This document shows positions 8,794 through 19,337 of a stretch of 64,000 nt of DNA, piece by piece (the stretch's first letter is position 1; every line of letters begins with the position of its first letter). Source of the DNA: Streptomyces sp. Ru62 (GTDB taxonomy: Bacteria > Actinomycetota > Actinomycetes > Streptomycetales > Streptomycetaceae). Where the stretch lies: NCBI RefSeq assembly GCF_002920615.1, contig NZ_PQSU01000005.1:293011-357010 (forward strand), written 5' to 3'. The notes under the pieces are model-generated. The model was not told where the DNA came from. It saw nothing but the letters and a program-made list of their open reading frames with translations, and made no database searches. A program made the translations under genes and the position numbers.

Positions 8794-8819
8794 AGAAAAC
8801 TACTAAGCGGTAGCTTTCT
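8794..8819. promoter_or_regulatory. Inverted repeat, probable operator of the thioesterase gene
   Basis: AGAAAACTAC (8794-8803) and GTAGCTTTCT (8810-8819) match at 9 of 10 positions around TAAGCG. The symmetry continues outward as AGC/TGCT with a one-base offset. The core CTACTAAGCGGTAG is a TetR-type operator shape. It lies just upstream of the leftward thioesterase start and 124 bp from the rightward esterase gene. Confidence 0.6.
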
Positions 8820-8942
8820 TGCTGTGGTGCGAGGTGATCAACGGATGATCCGCTCCCGCGCCAGGGTGAGGTTCCGGCAATTTCTCGGTAAGTGTCCGGA
8901 CCCGTCCACAACCCCCGGCCGCGGATCACCCTCTATGGGGAC

Positions 8943-10202
8943 ATGAGCCTCACCGGGACCCCGTTCCTCTGCACGACCGTCCTGCTGTCGGTCGTCGCCC
9001 TCATACTGCCGCTCGTCCTGTGGTCGCGGATGCGCGGGCCCAAGCCGCTGCGGACCACGGCCCGGGTCCTCATGCTGCTGTTCGCCCAGGGCACGGCCGT
9101 CACCCTGGTCTTCGTACTGGTCAACAACCAGAACAACCTCTACGACAACTGGGCCGACCTGCTCGGCACCGGCGACCACGTCCAGCAGGCCGCCGACCTC
9201 GGCAAGGACGGCACCGGCGGCATCACGGTGACCCGGCTGCCGAAGGTCAGGCAGACCTTCACGGCCGCCGACGGGCCCGGTATGCGCGCGGCCGGCGGAG
9301 TCCGCGTCACCCAGCTCAGGGGCCGGGTCTCCGGAGTGAACGCCGAGGTCTACGTCTGGCTGCCGCCGCAGTACGACGAACCGGCCTACCGGAACAGGAG
9401 GTTCCCGGTGGTGGAGCTGCTGCCGGGCTACCCCGGTTCCGCGAAGGCGTGGTTCGGGGCGCTCAGGGCGCACGAGCAGCTGCTGCCCCTGATGAGGAGC
9501 GGCCGGGTGGCGCCGTTCATCCTGGTCGCCCCGCGCACCAACCTGCTGGCCGGCGTGGACACGGGCTGCGCCAACATCCCGGGGCAGGTCAACGCCGACA
9601 CCTGGCTCAGCGTCGACGTCCCGAAGATGGTCATGGACAACTTCCGGGCCCAGCCGGCCCCCCGCGGCTGGGCGGTGGCCGGGTACTCGGCGGGCGCGCA
9701 CTGCGCGGTGAAGCTCGCCGTGGCCCACCCCGACCGGTACCGGGCCGCGGTGAGCATGTCCGGCTACAACGACCCGATCGGCGAACGCGACTCCCTCGCC
9801 GCCCAGACCCCCGCCCTGCGCGCCGCGAACAACCCCTATCTGCTGCTCAGGCAGGCGGCCGTGCCGCCCCGGATCGCGCTGTACCTCTCCGGCGAGTCCG
9901 GCGACGGCTACCAGGCGGGCATGGCCCTGGAGGCCGTCGCCAAGGCGCCGACCACCGTACGGGTGGTGTTCCTGCCGCGCAGCGCGGGCGGTCACACGAT
10001 GGCGCTGTGGCGCCCGCAGGTCGACACCGTCTTCCGCTGGCTGACCCTCCAGATGGGCCAGAGCCACGCCAAGGGGCGGGACACCTCCGTCGCCGGGGCC
10101 GCTCCCGGGACTACTCCTCGGTCACCGTCGACCGGCGGTTCCACGCGCGCGGCGCTCGCCAGTGGAACCGCATCGCGAGCAGGCGCAGCACGAAGGCCGT
10201 GA
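8943..10202 (+). CDS. Membrane-anchored esterase of the esterase-D/antigen 85-like fold
   Basis: The product has two to three hydrophobic N-terminal segments (CTTVLLSVVALILPLVLW; ARVLMLLFAQGTAVTLVFVLV) and then an extracytoplasmic alpha/beta hydrolase domain of the putative-esterase type. Visible are RRFPVVELLPGYPGS, RVAPFILVAPRTN, the nucleophile elbow GYSAG near residue 243 and a late GGHTMALWRPQ with the catalytic His. Two Cys residues (GCANIPG, AHCAV) could pair. The substrate is unknown. I start at the ATG at 8943. The last about 30 residues are Ala/Thr/Arg-rich and overlap the convergent TRIC gene by 92 bp, so the true C-terminus may be shorter. Confidence 0.85.
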   Translation: MSLTGTPFLCTTVLLSVVALILPLVLWSRMRGPKPLRTTARVLMLLFAQGTAVTLVFVLVNNQNNLYDNWADLLGTGDHVQQAADLGKDGTGGITVTRLPKVRQTFTAADGPGMRAAGGVRVTQLRGRVSGVNAEVYVWLPPQYDEPAYRNRRFPVVELLPGYPGSAKAWFGALRAHEQLLPLMRSGRVAPFILVAPRTNLLAGVDTGCANIPGQVNADTWLSVDVPKMVMDNFRAQPAPRGWAVAGYSAGAHCAVKLAVAHPDRYRAAVSMSGYNDPIGERDSLAAQTPALRAANNPYLLLRQAAVPPRIALYLSGESGDGYQAGMALEAVAKAPTTVRVVFLPRSAGGHTMALWRPQVDTVFRWLTLQMGQSHAKGRDTSVAGAAPGTTPRSPSTGGSTRAALASGTASRAGAARRP

Positions 10203-10770
10203 TCACCGCGAGCCCGCTGGTGAACGGGGTCAGCACGTCGTAGCGGATGCACAGGACGACCATCGTGGCGCCGACCATCGCCGGGACCGCGTACAGGTCG
10301 CGGTCCCAGCGCAGCAGCGAGGGCACCTCGTTGGCCAGCACGTCCCGCAGGACGCCGCCGCCCACGGCGGTGGCGAGGCCCAGCGTCGCCGACGCGGTCA
10401 GGCCGAGGCCGTAGCTGTACGCCTTGGTCGTACCGCTGACACAGAACAGGCCGAGGCCGGCCGCGTCGAAGACGAGCACCGCCGCCTGGATGCGCTCCAC
10501 GTGCGGATGCAGGAAGAAGACGACGAGCGTGGCGAGCAGCGGGGTGACGAAGTACCCCAGGTCCGTGAAGGCGGCCGGGGGTACGGCCCCGATCACCAGG
10601 TCGCGGAACAGCCCGCCGCCCAGCGCGGTGACCTCGGCGAGGACGGCGATGCCGAACACGTCGAAGTTCTTCCGTACGGCCAGCAGGGCGCCGGAGATCG
10701 CGAACACGAAGATGCCGATCACATCGAGCGTGTGCTGGACGGAGGGACTGAAGAGTTGCTGGAGCTGCAC
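10111..10770 (-). CDS. TRIC (UPF0126) cation channel family protein
   Basis: This 219-residue inner-membrane protein has about seven helices in two repeated UPF0126 halves. The first repeat carries GLDVIG-like LDVIGIFVFAISGALLAVRKNFDVFG and TALGGGLFRDLVIG; the second carries FDAAGLGLFCVSGT and TAVGGGVLRDVLANEVP. The paired GGG-x-x-RD motifs are the hallmark of prokaryotic TRIC trimeric channels. Bacterial members conduct K+ and possibly other cations or amino acids; the physiological role here is unknown. The start ATG at 10770 precedes the first helix. Confidence 0.9.
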   Translation of the reverse strand: MQLQQLFSPSVQHTLDVIGIFVFAISGALLAVRKNFDVFGIAVLAEVTALGGGLFRDLVIGAVPPAAFTDLGYFVTPLLATLVVFFLHPHVERIQAAVLVFDAAGLGLFCVSGTTKAYSYGLGLTASATLGLATAVGGGVLRDVLANEVPSLLRWDRDLYAVPAMVGATMVVLCIRYDVLTPFTSGLAVITAFVLRLLAMRFHWRAPRAWNRRSTVTEE

Positions 10771-10817
10771 CCTGACATTCTCACCTGTCGGAGTGCGTGA
10801 ACCTTACAAAGCCAGGC

Positions 10818-12209
10818 TCACAGGGCGGGTTTCCCTGTGGTGAACAGCCAGGTGTCGAAGAGATCGTCGAGTTGCTGCCCGCTGACGCGCTCGGCGAGGC
10901 GGATGAAGTCGGCGGTGTCCGCGTTGCCGTACCGGTGGAGCCTCGTCCAGGCCGGCAGCAGCTTGAAGAAGGCCGTGTCACCGATCCGCTCGCGCAGCAC
11001 CTGGAGCGTCATCGCGCCGCGCTGGTAGACGGCGGAGGCGAACATCGTGTCCCGCTGCGGGTCGGCGACCTTGATCTGCCAGAAGGCGGAGTCGGCGGGA
11101 CGGGAGTCGTAGCCGGCCAGGAAGGAGTCGTGGGCGCTGCGGGTGCCCTGGTGCTCGGCCCACAGCCACTGGGCGTAGGTGGCGAAGCCCTCGTTGAGCC
11201 AGATGTCCTTCCACTGGGCCACGCTCACCGAGTCGCCGAACCACTGGTGGGCCAGTTCGTGCACGATGGTCGACTCGTTGCGCACGGCCGAGTAGGCGGG
11301 CTTGCTCTGCACCTCCAGCGAGAACCCCGCCTCCGGCATGTCGTCGACGATCGCGCCGGTCTCCTCGAAGGGGTACGGCCCGAAGACCTGCGACCAGTAG
11401 TCGGTGGCGGCGGCCGTGACGGCGTACACGTCGACGTTGTTGCTGTTCTTGAGCACGGGGTCGATCGCGACGTAGATGGGGGTGCCGCCGGGGGTGCGCC
11501 CGGTGCGCACGTCGAACTTCCCGATGGTGGCGGTGGCGAGGTAGGTCGCCATCGGCTTCGACTCCCGCCAGTGGGTGTACGTCGAGCCGCCCTTGTCGTA
11601 CGTCGACACCAGCCGGCCGTTGGAGACGCCGGTCAGGCCCCGGGGAGCCTTGATCCGGATGTCGTAGGTGGCCTTGTCGGCGGGGTGGTCGCTGGACGGG
11701 AACCAGGTGGAGGCGGCGTTGGGTTCGCAGGCGACGAAGACGCCGTCGGGGGTCTTCATCCACCCGTAGTCGGAGCCGAAGACGATCGGCCCGCCGAGGG
11801 CCTGCGGTACGCCGCCGTAGGTCACGGAGACGGTGAAGTCCCGTCCCGCGGCGAGCGGGTGGCGCGGGGTGACGGTGATCTCGTCGCCGTCGCGCGTGAA
11901 CCGCGCGGGTCTGCCGTCGACCTGGACACCGGTGACCTCTAGCTGCTGGAGGTCGAGGTCGAAGGAGGAGAGCTTCTGGGTGGCGCGGGCCGTGAGGGTC
12001 GTACGGCCGTCCAGGCGACCGGTGTCCGGCGCGTAGGCGATGTCCAGACGGTAATGGCGGGCGTCGAAGCCGCCGTTGCCCAGCCGGGGGAAGTAGGGGT
12101 CGCCGATGCCGGGGGCGCCGGGGGTGGGGGCGGAGGAGGCGGCGATGACGAGGAAGGAGGCTGCCGCGGTGGCGACAGCCCCCAGACGTGCCGAACGGGA
12201 GAGTGCCAT
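10818..12209 (-). CDS. Secreted M1-family zinc metallopeptidase
   Basis: After a Sec signal peptide (MALSRSARLGAVATAAASFLVIAASS-A) comes an M1 N-terminal beta domain (YRLDIAYAPDTGRLDGRTTLTARA). The catalytic domain has HELAHQWFGDSV and, 18 residues on, the third zinc ligand in WLNEGFATY. The usual exopeptidase motif GAMEN is replaced by DDMPEAGFSLEVQ, with the related M-P-E-A-G-F sequence. At 463 residues it ends after the catalytic domain and lacks the large C-terminal domain of PepN. The ATG at 12209 gives the full signal sequence. Likely an extracellular peptide-trimming enzyme, next to an oligopeptide importer operon on the same strand. Confidence 0.9.
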   Translation of the reverse strand: MALSRSARLGAVATAAASFLVIAASSAPTPGAPGIGDPYFPRLGNGGFDARHYRLDIAYAPDTGRLDGRTTLTARATQKLSSFDLDLQQLEVTGVQVDGRPARFTRDGDEITVTPRHPLAAGRDFTVSVTYGGVPQALGGPIVFGSDYGWMKTPDGVFVACEPNAASTWFPSSDHPADKATYDIRIKAPRGLTGVSNGRLVSTYDKGGSTYTHWRESKPMATYLATATIGKFDVRTGRTPGGTPIYVAIDPVLKNSNNVDVYAVTAAATDYWSQVFGPYPFEETGAIVDDMPEAGFSLEVQSKPAYSAVRNESTIVHELAHQWFGDSVSVAQWKDIWLNEGFATYAQWLWAEHQGTRSAHDSFLAGYDSRPADSAFWQIKVADPQRDTMFASAVYQRGAMTLQVLRERIGDTAFFKLLPAWTRLHRYGNADTADFIRLAERVSGQQLDDLFDTWLFTTGKPAL

Positions 12210-12307
12210 GTGTCGTCCCTTTCGAGCGTGCCGATCAGTGGTCGGACACGGACGACTCTGCACTCTCCCGCTTGGACATGTACATGACTTTACCTAGTTG
12301 TCATGCG

Positions 12308-14007
<1,700 letters not shown>

Positions 14008-14011
<4 letters not shown>

Positions 14012-15102
14012 AGCTTGGGCGCAATCTCTTCGGTCCAGATCCGCCGGCGGTCCTCGGCCGAGAGGTGGCAGGCGGACCAGTGCCCGGCGCCCACCAGCTC
14101 CAGCTCGGGGCGCACCGTGCGGGTGACGTTCCCCTTGGGGATGTCCGCGTACGGGCAGCGGGGGTGGAAGGCGCAGCCCGAGGGGACGTTGATGAGGCTC
14201 GGCGGCGAGCCCTTGACCGGGATGAGCCGTTCGGAGGTCTCGCGGTCGATGCGGGGCATCGAGCCGAGCAGGCCCCAGGTGTAGGGGTGCTGCGGCTGCT
14301 CGAAGACCTCGTCGGCCGGACCGCGCTCCACGCACCGGCCGCCGTACATCACGAGGACGTCGTCGGCGATCTCGGCGACCACACCCAGGTCGTGGGTGAT
14401 CATGATGACCGCGGAGCCGAACTCCTTCTGCAGATCACGGATCAGGTCGAGGATCTGCGCCTGGACGGTCACGTCGAGGGCGGTGGTCGGCTCGTCCGCG
14501 ATGAGCAGCTCGGGGTTGTTCACCAGCGCCATGGCGATCATGGCGCGCTGGCGCATACCGCCGGAGAACTCGTGCGGGTAGCCGTCGACGCGCTTGGCGG
14601 GCTCGGGGATGCCGACGCGGTCGAGCATCTCGATGGCCCGGGCGCGGGCGACCTTCTTGCTGACGTCGTGGTGCACCCGGTAGGCCTCGACGATCTGGTC
14701 GCCGACCTTGTAGTAGGGGTGCATCGCGGACAGCGGGTCCTGGAAGATCATCGCCATCTCCCGGCCGCGGAGCTTGCGCACCTCGTCCGGGGCGGCGGAG
14801 ACCAGTTCCTTGCCGTCCAGCCAGATCTCGCCGGACATCCGCACGTTCTTGCCGCGGGTGCCGAGCCGGTGCAGGCCCATGATGGCCTGCGAGGTGACGG
14901 ACTTGCCGGAGCCGGACTCGCCCACGATGGCGAGGGTCTTGCCCTTCTCCAGCGAGAAGCTGAGCCCGTCGACGGACTTCACCAGGCCGTCGTCGGTCGG
15001 GAAGTGCACCTTGAGGTCGCGGACCTCCAGGAAGGCTTCGGGTGCCTTGCCGGACTCGGTGAGCTCGCCCACCGCGGCGCCGGTCTTGGAGAGTTCGGTC
15101 AC
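14008..15102 (-). CDS. Oligopeptide ABC transporter ATP-binding protein (OppD/DppD)
   Basis: The 364-residue ATPase has Walker [16 protein letters not shown] near residue 60, Q-loop [13 protein letters not shown], signature [16 protein letters not shown], Walker [14 protein letters not shown]-loop MITHDLGVV, and the C-terminal [11 protein letters not shown] segment common to oligopeptide and dipeptide importers. Length is normal. The GTG start at 15102 overlaps the upstream permease stop by four bases (GTGA), as does its own stop with the next ATPase, so the three genes are translationally coupled. It pairs with the tailed OppF-type ATPase to drive peptide import. Confidence 0.95.
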
Positions 15103-16106
15103 GAGAGCCTCACCCGCGGGTCGGCGGCGGCGTAGAGCACGTCCACCAGGAGATTTGCGATCACGACGAAGAAGGCGGCGAGCAGGGTCACGCCGAGGAT
15201 GGGGGGCAGGTCGTTGTCGGTGATGGCCTTCACCGCGTACTCGCCGATGCCGTGCAGCGAGAAGACGTACTCGGTGATCAGGGCGCCGCCGAGCAGCAGA
15301 CCGAGGTCCATGCCGAACACGGTGATGATCGGGGTGAGGGCCGCGCGCAGCCCGTGCCGGACCACGACGTTGCGCTCGCGCAGGCCCTTGGCACGGGCCG
15401 TGCGGATGAAGTCCTCGTTCATCGTCTCCAGCATGCCCGAGCGGGTGAGCCGCGCGTAGATGGCGGAGTAGAGGAGCGCGAGCGAACACCACGCCGGGAA
15501 GAGGGTGTTGGCCCACTGCGAGGGGTTCTCGGTGAACGGGACGTAGGTGGTCCCGAAGATCGGCCACTGTTCGGTGAAGAGCAGGAGCGCCAGGTTGCCC
15601 GTGAAGAACATGGGGAGCGAGACACCGGCGAGCGCGACACCCATGGAAGCGCGGTCGAAGAAGGAACGGGGCTTCAGTGCCGAGACGACACCGATCGCCA
15701 CGCCCGACAGGACCCACAGCACGGCGGCGCCCACGGCCAGCGAGACCGTCACCGGCAACCGGCTGGTGAGCTGCGGCCAGACCGCCTCGTGGGTCTTGAA
15801 GGAGTAGCCGAAGCACGGCGCGTCGCAGCGCACCGTGGTGGGACCGACGTTGTAGTCGGCACCGGCCACGATCCCCTTGATGAAGTGCCAGTACTGGACG
15901 TAGACCGGCTGGTCCAGGCCGAGATTGTGCTTGACCGCGGCGATGTCCGCCTTGGACGGGCTCTTGCCGATGTACTGCTGCGCCAGCTGGTCCGCTGTCT
16001 GGCCGGCGAGCCGTGGCAGCAGGAAGAAGATGGCAAAGGTGACCGCGGAGACGACCAGCAGCAGGATCACTGCCGCGATCGTCCGGCGGAGGATGTACGA
16101 GATCAC
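15099..16106 (-). CDS. Oligopeptide ABC transporter permease (OppB/DppB)
   Basis: The 335-residue integral membrane protein starts MISYILRRTIAAVILLLVVSAVTFAIFFLLP, the usual OppB first helix. It has the large extracytoplasmic loop after TM1 (residues 35-105), and the EAA-type cytoplasmic loop DFIRTARAKGLRERNVVVRHGLRAALTPII with the conserved ARAKG. It dimerises with the OppC-type permease at 17989-18987. A 13-bp GC-rich hairpin lies in the gap between this gene and the binding-protein gene upstream, which would lower its expression relative to the binding protein. Confidence 0.95.
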   Translation of the reverse strand: MISYILRRTIAAVILLLVVSAVTFAIFFLLPRLAGQTADQLAQQYIGKSPSKADIAAVKHNLGLDQPVYVQYWHFIKGIVAGADYNVGPTTVRCDAPCFGYSFKTHEAVWPQLTSRLPVTVSLAVGAAVLWVLSGVAIGVVSALKPRSFFDRASMGVALAGVSLPMFFTGNLALLLFTEQWPIFGTTYVPFTENPSQWANTLFPAWCSLALLYSAIYARLTRSGMLETMNEDFIRTARAKGLRERNVVVRHGLRAALTPIITVFGMDLGLLLGGALITEYVFSLHGIGEYAVKAITDNDLPPILGVTLLAAFFVVIANLLVDVLYAAADPRVRLS

Positions 16107-16119
16107 GGGGACCGGCGCT

Positions 16120-16151
16120 GGTGCCCGCGGGCCGCGAAGCCCGCGGGCACC
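16120..16151 (-). terminator. Intra-operon hairpin (attenuating terminator or mRNA stabiliser)
   Basis: A perfect 13-bp inverted repeat GGTGCCCGCGGGC / GCCCGCGGGCACC with loop CGCGAA lies between the binding-protein stop and the downstream permease start. There is no U tract, as is common in Streptomyces. Partial termination or 3'-end protection here would give more binding protein than membrane components. Confidence 0.75.
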
Positions 16152-16178
16152 AATGCCTTCACCTGCCTTCCGGGGCTG

Positions 16179-17933
16179 CTACTTCGACGCGACGCCGATG
16201 TTGAGGTAGTCGTACTGACCGCTGAAGGCCGCCGTCGAAACCAGGTTGGTGTAGCTCTGCGGGCGGCCCAGGAGGACCTTGAAGTAGGTCAGCGGGACCA
16301 GGACGGCGTCGTCCATGGTCTTCTTGTCGATCTGCGTGTAGAGGCTGTTGCGCTCGTTGGTGTCCTGAGTGCCGATCGCCTTGCCCAGCAGCTCGTTGAC
16401 GTCCTTGTTGTTGTACTGCGACAGGTTGGTGTTGCCGGACTGGCTGATCGCCTTGCCGTTCAGGATCTGCTGCAGGAAGCCGTAGCCGGAGGGCCAGTCG
16501 GCACCCCACTGCATCATGATCAGGCCGATGTTCTGCTTCTCGGTGAACTTCGGCACACCCGCGTAGTCGGTGAAGTACTTGCCCGACGGGTACTGCTTCA
16601 GGCTGGCGTTGATGCCGACCTTCTTCAGCGAGTTGATGATCGCCGTGGCGGCGTCGATCTCCTGCGGACGGTCCGAACGGGCCGAGATGTTCGTCGAGAT
16701 GGAGGACTTGCCGCAGGCCTTGAGCTGCTCCTTGGCCTTGGCGGCGTCACCCTTGTTGCCGGAAGTGGCGTAGACGTCGGCCTTGCTGTAGCCCGGGATG
16801 TCCGGCGGCAGCACGGTGGAGGCGACGTCACCGCGGATCGGGCCGCCCTCGGCGGTCTGCACCGAGACCTTGTCGATCGCGTACTGGACGGCCTTGCGGC
16901 ACTCGACCTTGTCGAACGGCTTCACCTTGGTGTTGATCGCCATGTAGACCAGACGGCCACCGTAGGTGTTGTCCGTGTTGGCCTTCTTGGCGGGGTCGGT
17001 GAGGACGTCGGCCTGGGTCGAGGCCTGGACGCCGGTGCCGGCCAGGTCGATGGCGTCGCCCGCCATGACGTCCTGGTCGATCTTCTCCGGGTTGACCTTC
17101 AGGTTGACGACGATCTTGTCCGGCAGCTGCTTGCGCAGCGGGTCGGTCTTCGGGTCCCAGTTCTCGTTGCGCACGAGGACGGCCTGCTTGCCGTCGTCGT
17201 AGCTCTGGAACTTGTAGGAACCGGAGGACACGATGTGCTTGACGTAGTCGACGCCGGTGTCCTTCGCCTTGGGCACCGGGGCCGTCTGCGGGGCGGCGAC
17301 CAGGTAGTCGAACTCCTGGAAGGCCTGCTTGAGGTGGAAGACGATCGTGGTGTCGTCCGGCGTCTGGATGGAGGACAGGCCCTTGTCGCTCTTGTCCTTG
17401 TACGGGCCCTTGTACTTGTCGCCGCCGGCCAGGAACTGCTGGAAGTAGTTCGGGCCGAGGGAGAGCACGTCACGCGCGAAGTTCGAGCGCTCGACGGCGT
17501 ACTTGACGTCCTTCGAGGTGATCGGCGAGCCGTCCTCGTACTTCAGGCCCGAACGCAGCTTGTACGTCCAGGTCTTGCCGCCGTCGCTCGGGACGCCCTT
17601 GCTCGCGGCGAGGTCCGGGACCAGGGTGTTGCCCTCTTCGCCGGGACCGGGCTTGAAGGTCATGAGCGGGCGGGCCCACAGCCGGCTGAGGTTGTACATG
17701 TAGGCGTAGTACGTGTTGCCCGGGTCGAAGGAGTCCGGCACGTCGGACATCTCGTAGGTGACCGTGCCGCCCTTCTTGTCGGACACGTTCACGACGCCCT
17801 TGGTCGCGGCGTTGGCGCCGGCCGACTTGGTGTTGCCGTTCTCGTTCTTGTTGTCATCGGCCTTGCTGCAACCCGCAAGAAACAGGCTGGCGGAGCCGAT
17901 GGCCGCGATCGCGGCCAGCGCTGACCTTCGCAT
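16179..17933 (-). CDS. Oligopeptide-binding lipoprotein of the ABC importer (SBP_bac_5)
   Basis: The 584-residue extracytoplasmic solute-binding protein starts at the ATG at 17933 with a lipoprotein signal (MRRSALAAIAAIGSASLFLAGCSK), so Cys22 would be lipidated. The mature protein has the family-5 pattern: VPDSFDPGNTYYAYMYNLSRLWARPLMTF, DLAASKGVPSDGGKTWTYKLRSGLKYEDGSPITSKDV and VEYAI-like CRKAVQYAIDKVSV. It captures peptides at the cell surface for the two permeases. The gene order permease, binding protein, permease, ATPase, ATPase is that of the bldK operon, the Streptomyces importer needed for aerial growth, so this may be a bldK paralogue. Confidence 0.95.
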   Translation of the reverse strand: MRRSALAAIAAIGSASLFLAGCSKADDNKNENGNTKSAGANAATKGVVNVSDKKGGTVTYEMSDVPDSFDPGNTYYAYMYNLSRLWARPLMTFKPGPGEEGNTLVPDLAASKGVPSDGGKTWTYKLRSGLKYEDGSPITSKDVKYAVERSNFARDVLSLGPNYFQQFLAGGDKYKGPYKDKSDKGLSSIQTPDDTTIVFHLKQAFQEFDYLVAAPQTAPVPKAKDTGVDYVKHIVSSGSYKFQSYDDGKQAVLVRNENWDPKTDPLRKQLPDKIVVNLKVNPEKIDQDVMAGDAIDLAGTGVQASTQADVLTDPAKKANTDNTYGGRLVYMAINTKVKPFDKVECRKAVQYAIDKVSVQTAEGGPIRGDVASTVLPPDIPGYSKADVYATSGNKGDAAKAKEQLKACGKSSISTNISARSDRPQEIDAATAIINSLKKVGINASLKQYPSGKYFTDYAGVPKFTEKQNIGLIMMQWGADWPSGYGFLQQILNGKAISQSGNTNLSQYNNKDVNELLGKAIGTQDTNERNSLYTQIDKKTMDDAVLVPLTYFKVLLGRPQSYTNLVSTAAFSGQYDYLNIGVASK

Positions 17934-17988
17934 GATGGGAGCTTTCCCCTCCATTGTTGGAAACTTTTCGGGCTCTCTGTGGCAGGCG

Positions 17989-18987
17989 TCAGCGGCTGCG
18001 CGGGTCGAGAGCATCGCGGAGACCGTCACCGAGCAGGTTGAACGCCAGGACGGTCACGAAGATGGCGAGACCGGGGACGATCATGAACTGGGGGTCGACC
18101 TTGTAGTAGTTGACCGCCTCGCGGAGCATGCCGCCCCAGGACGCCTGCGGCGGCTGGATGCCGACGCCGAGGAAGCTCAGGGACGCCTCGAAGAGGATGT
18201 TGGTCGGGATGAGCAGCGTCGAGTAGACGATGATCGGGCCGACCAGGTTGGGCATGAGCTCCCGGAACAGGATGTACGGGGCCTTGGCGCCCATGCCCCG
18301 GGAGGCGGACACGAACTCGCGCTCGCGCAGGGCGAGGGTCTGGCCTCGCACGATCCGCCCCAGGTAGGGCCAGTTGAAGAAACCGATGACGAAGATCAGC
18401 ACGCTCAGGTGGAGCGGCAGCCCGGTGAGACCGAACGCGCCGCCCTGGAGGGTGGCGGAGATGGCGATCGCGAAGAGCAGGAGGGGGAAGGCGAGGAACG
18501 TGTCCATCAGCCGGCTGATGACGGCGTCGACCCGCCCGCCGTAGTAACCCGCGACGACGCCCATGATCGCGCCGATGACGTTGGACAGGACGGTCGCACC
18601 GAACGCCACCACCAGCGAGACCCAGGAGCCCTCCAGGATGCGGGTGGCGATGTCACGGCCGAACTTCGGGTCCACGCCGAGCGGGTGGTCCAGGCTCATG
18701 CCGCCCCAGCCGCCCTTGGGCAGCGAGGTGTCGGGCGTGATCAGGTCCTGGTGGAAGGCGTTGGGGTCGAGGCCGAAGAGGGCCTGGATGGGGCGGGAGA
18801 GGATCGCGAGAAGGATCAGCAGGATCACGAGGACGCCGCCCGCGACGGCGACCTTGTCCTTCTTGAACCGGGTCCAGGCGATCTGGCCCAGGGAACGACC
18901 CTCGATCTGCCCCTTACCGGCACCCTCCAGCACAGCCTCCGGCTGTGCCTCGGCTGCCGCCCCGGTGGTCTCGATCGGTGCGGTCAC
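17989..18987 (-). CDS. Oligopeptide ABC transporter permease (OppC/DppC)
   Basis: The first gene of the importer operon encodes a 332-residue permease. A cytoplasmic N-terminus with an acidic Ala-rich stretch precedes the first helix (VAVAGGVLVILLILLAILSRPI). The conserved loop REFVSASRGMGAKAPYILFRELMPNLVGPIIVY carries the EAA-type motif, and it ends FNLLGDGLRDALDPRSR, the classic OppC/DppC C-terminus. The GTG start at 18987 follows GAGAGGGG at good spacing. The binding-protein gene starts 55 bp after its stop. Promoter elements should lie in the 350-bp region upstream. Confidence 0.94.
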   Translation of the reverse strand: MTAPIETTGAAAEAQPEAVLEGAGKGQIEGRSLGQIAWTRFKKDKVAVAGGVLVILLILLAILSRPIQALFGLDPNAFHQDLITPDTSLPKGGWGGMSLDHPLGVDPKFGRDIATRILEGSWVSLVVAFGATVLSNVIGAIMGVVAGYYGGRVDAVISRLMDTFLAFPLLLFAIAISATLQGGAFGLTGLPLHLSVLIFVIGFFNWPYLGRIVRGQTLALREREFVSASRGMGAKAPYILFRELMPNLVGPIIVYSTLLIPTNILFEASLSFLGVGIQPPQASWGGMLREAVNYYKVDPQFMIVPGLAIFVTVLAFNLLGDGLRDALDPRSR

Positions 18988-19337
18988 GGTGTGCGACCCC
19001 TCTCGCCGGTGGTGACCGGCCTGCGCCTGCCGCGGATTGCGGCTTTGTCGACTTGCCATCGAACATGAGGTCTCGACCTCATGTCTGAGTCGGGAGTCTT
19101 CAGCGTCTTTGTGATCACCCGCCAGAGCTGACGGCGAAAGTATGCGCAACCGTGATGCAGTCCAGGGGATTCCGTTATCCGATCCGTGGGTAACGGGTAT
19201 CGGACGCGGGCCAGTTGGGGCAGAACGGCGAATCTGCGCACTTCGGGGCGATCGGGCGATGTCTACGCGCGCAGAAGTGTGTCGTCCCTGTAAATTCTGG
19301 GACCCGGCGTCAAAAACCCTGCAACTCCGCCTGGTTG
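18988..19337. promoter_or_regulatory. Upstream region of the oligopeptide operon with inverted repeats
   Basis: About 350 bases without a gene. They contain a perfect 9-bp inverted repeat (ACATGAGGT-CTCG-ACCTCATGT, 19063-19084), 76 bp upstream of the first permease start, and an imperfect one (CCGTTATCC 19172-19180 facing GGGTAACGG 19188-19196). The sequence is less GC-rich than average. It should hold the operon promoter (leftward) and the 3' end of the SseB-like gene. The first repeat could be an operator, or a terminator of the incoming SseB transcript. Confidence 0.6.
19063..19084. repeat. Perfect inverted repeat upstream of the oligopeptide operon
   Basis: Nine-base arms ACATGAGGT and ACCTCATGT flank CTCG. 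The short loop allows an RNA hairpin, and the symmetry also suits a dimeric repressor. Position relative to the permease start (about 76 bp) supports a regulatory role. Confidence 0.65.

Noticed and set aside
15252..17924. Long plus-strand frame (about 890 codons) opposite the oligopeptide transporter genes
   Set aside because: Repetitive Val/Asp/Gly/Arg composition, no recognisable motifs, and fully antisense to the permease and binding-protein genes.
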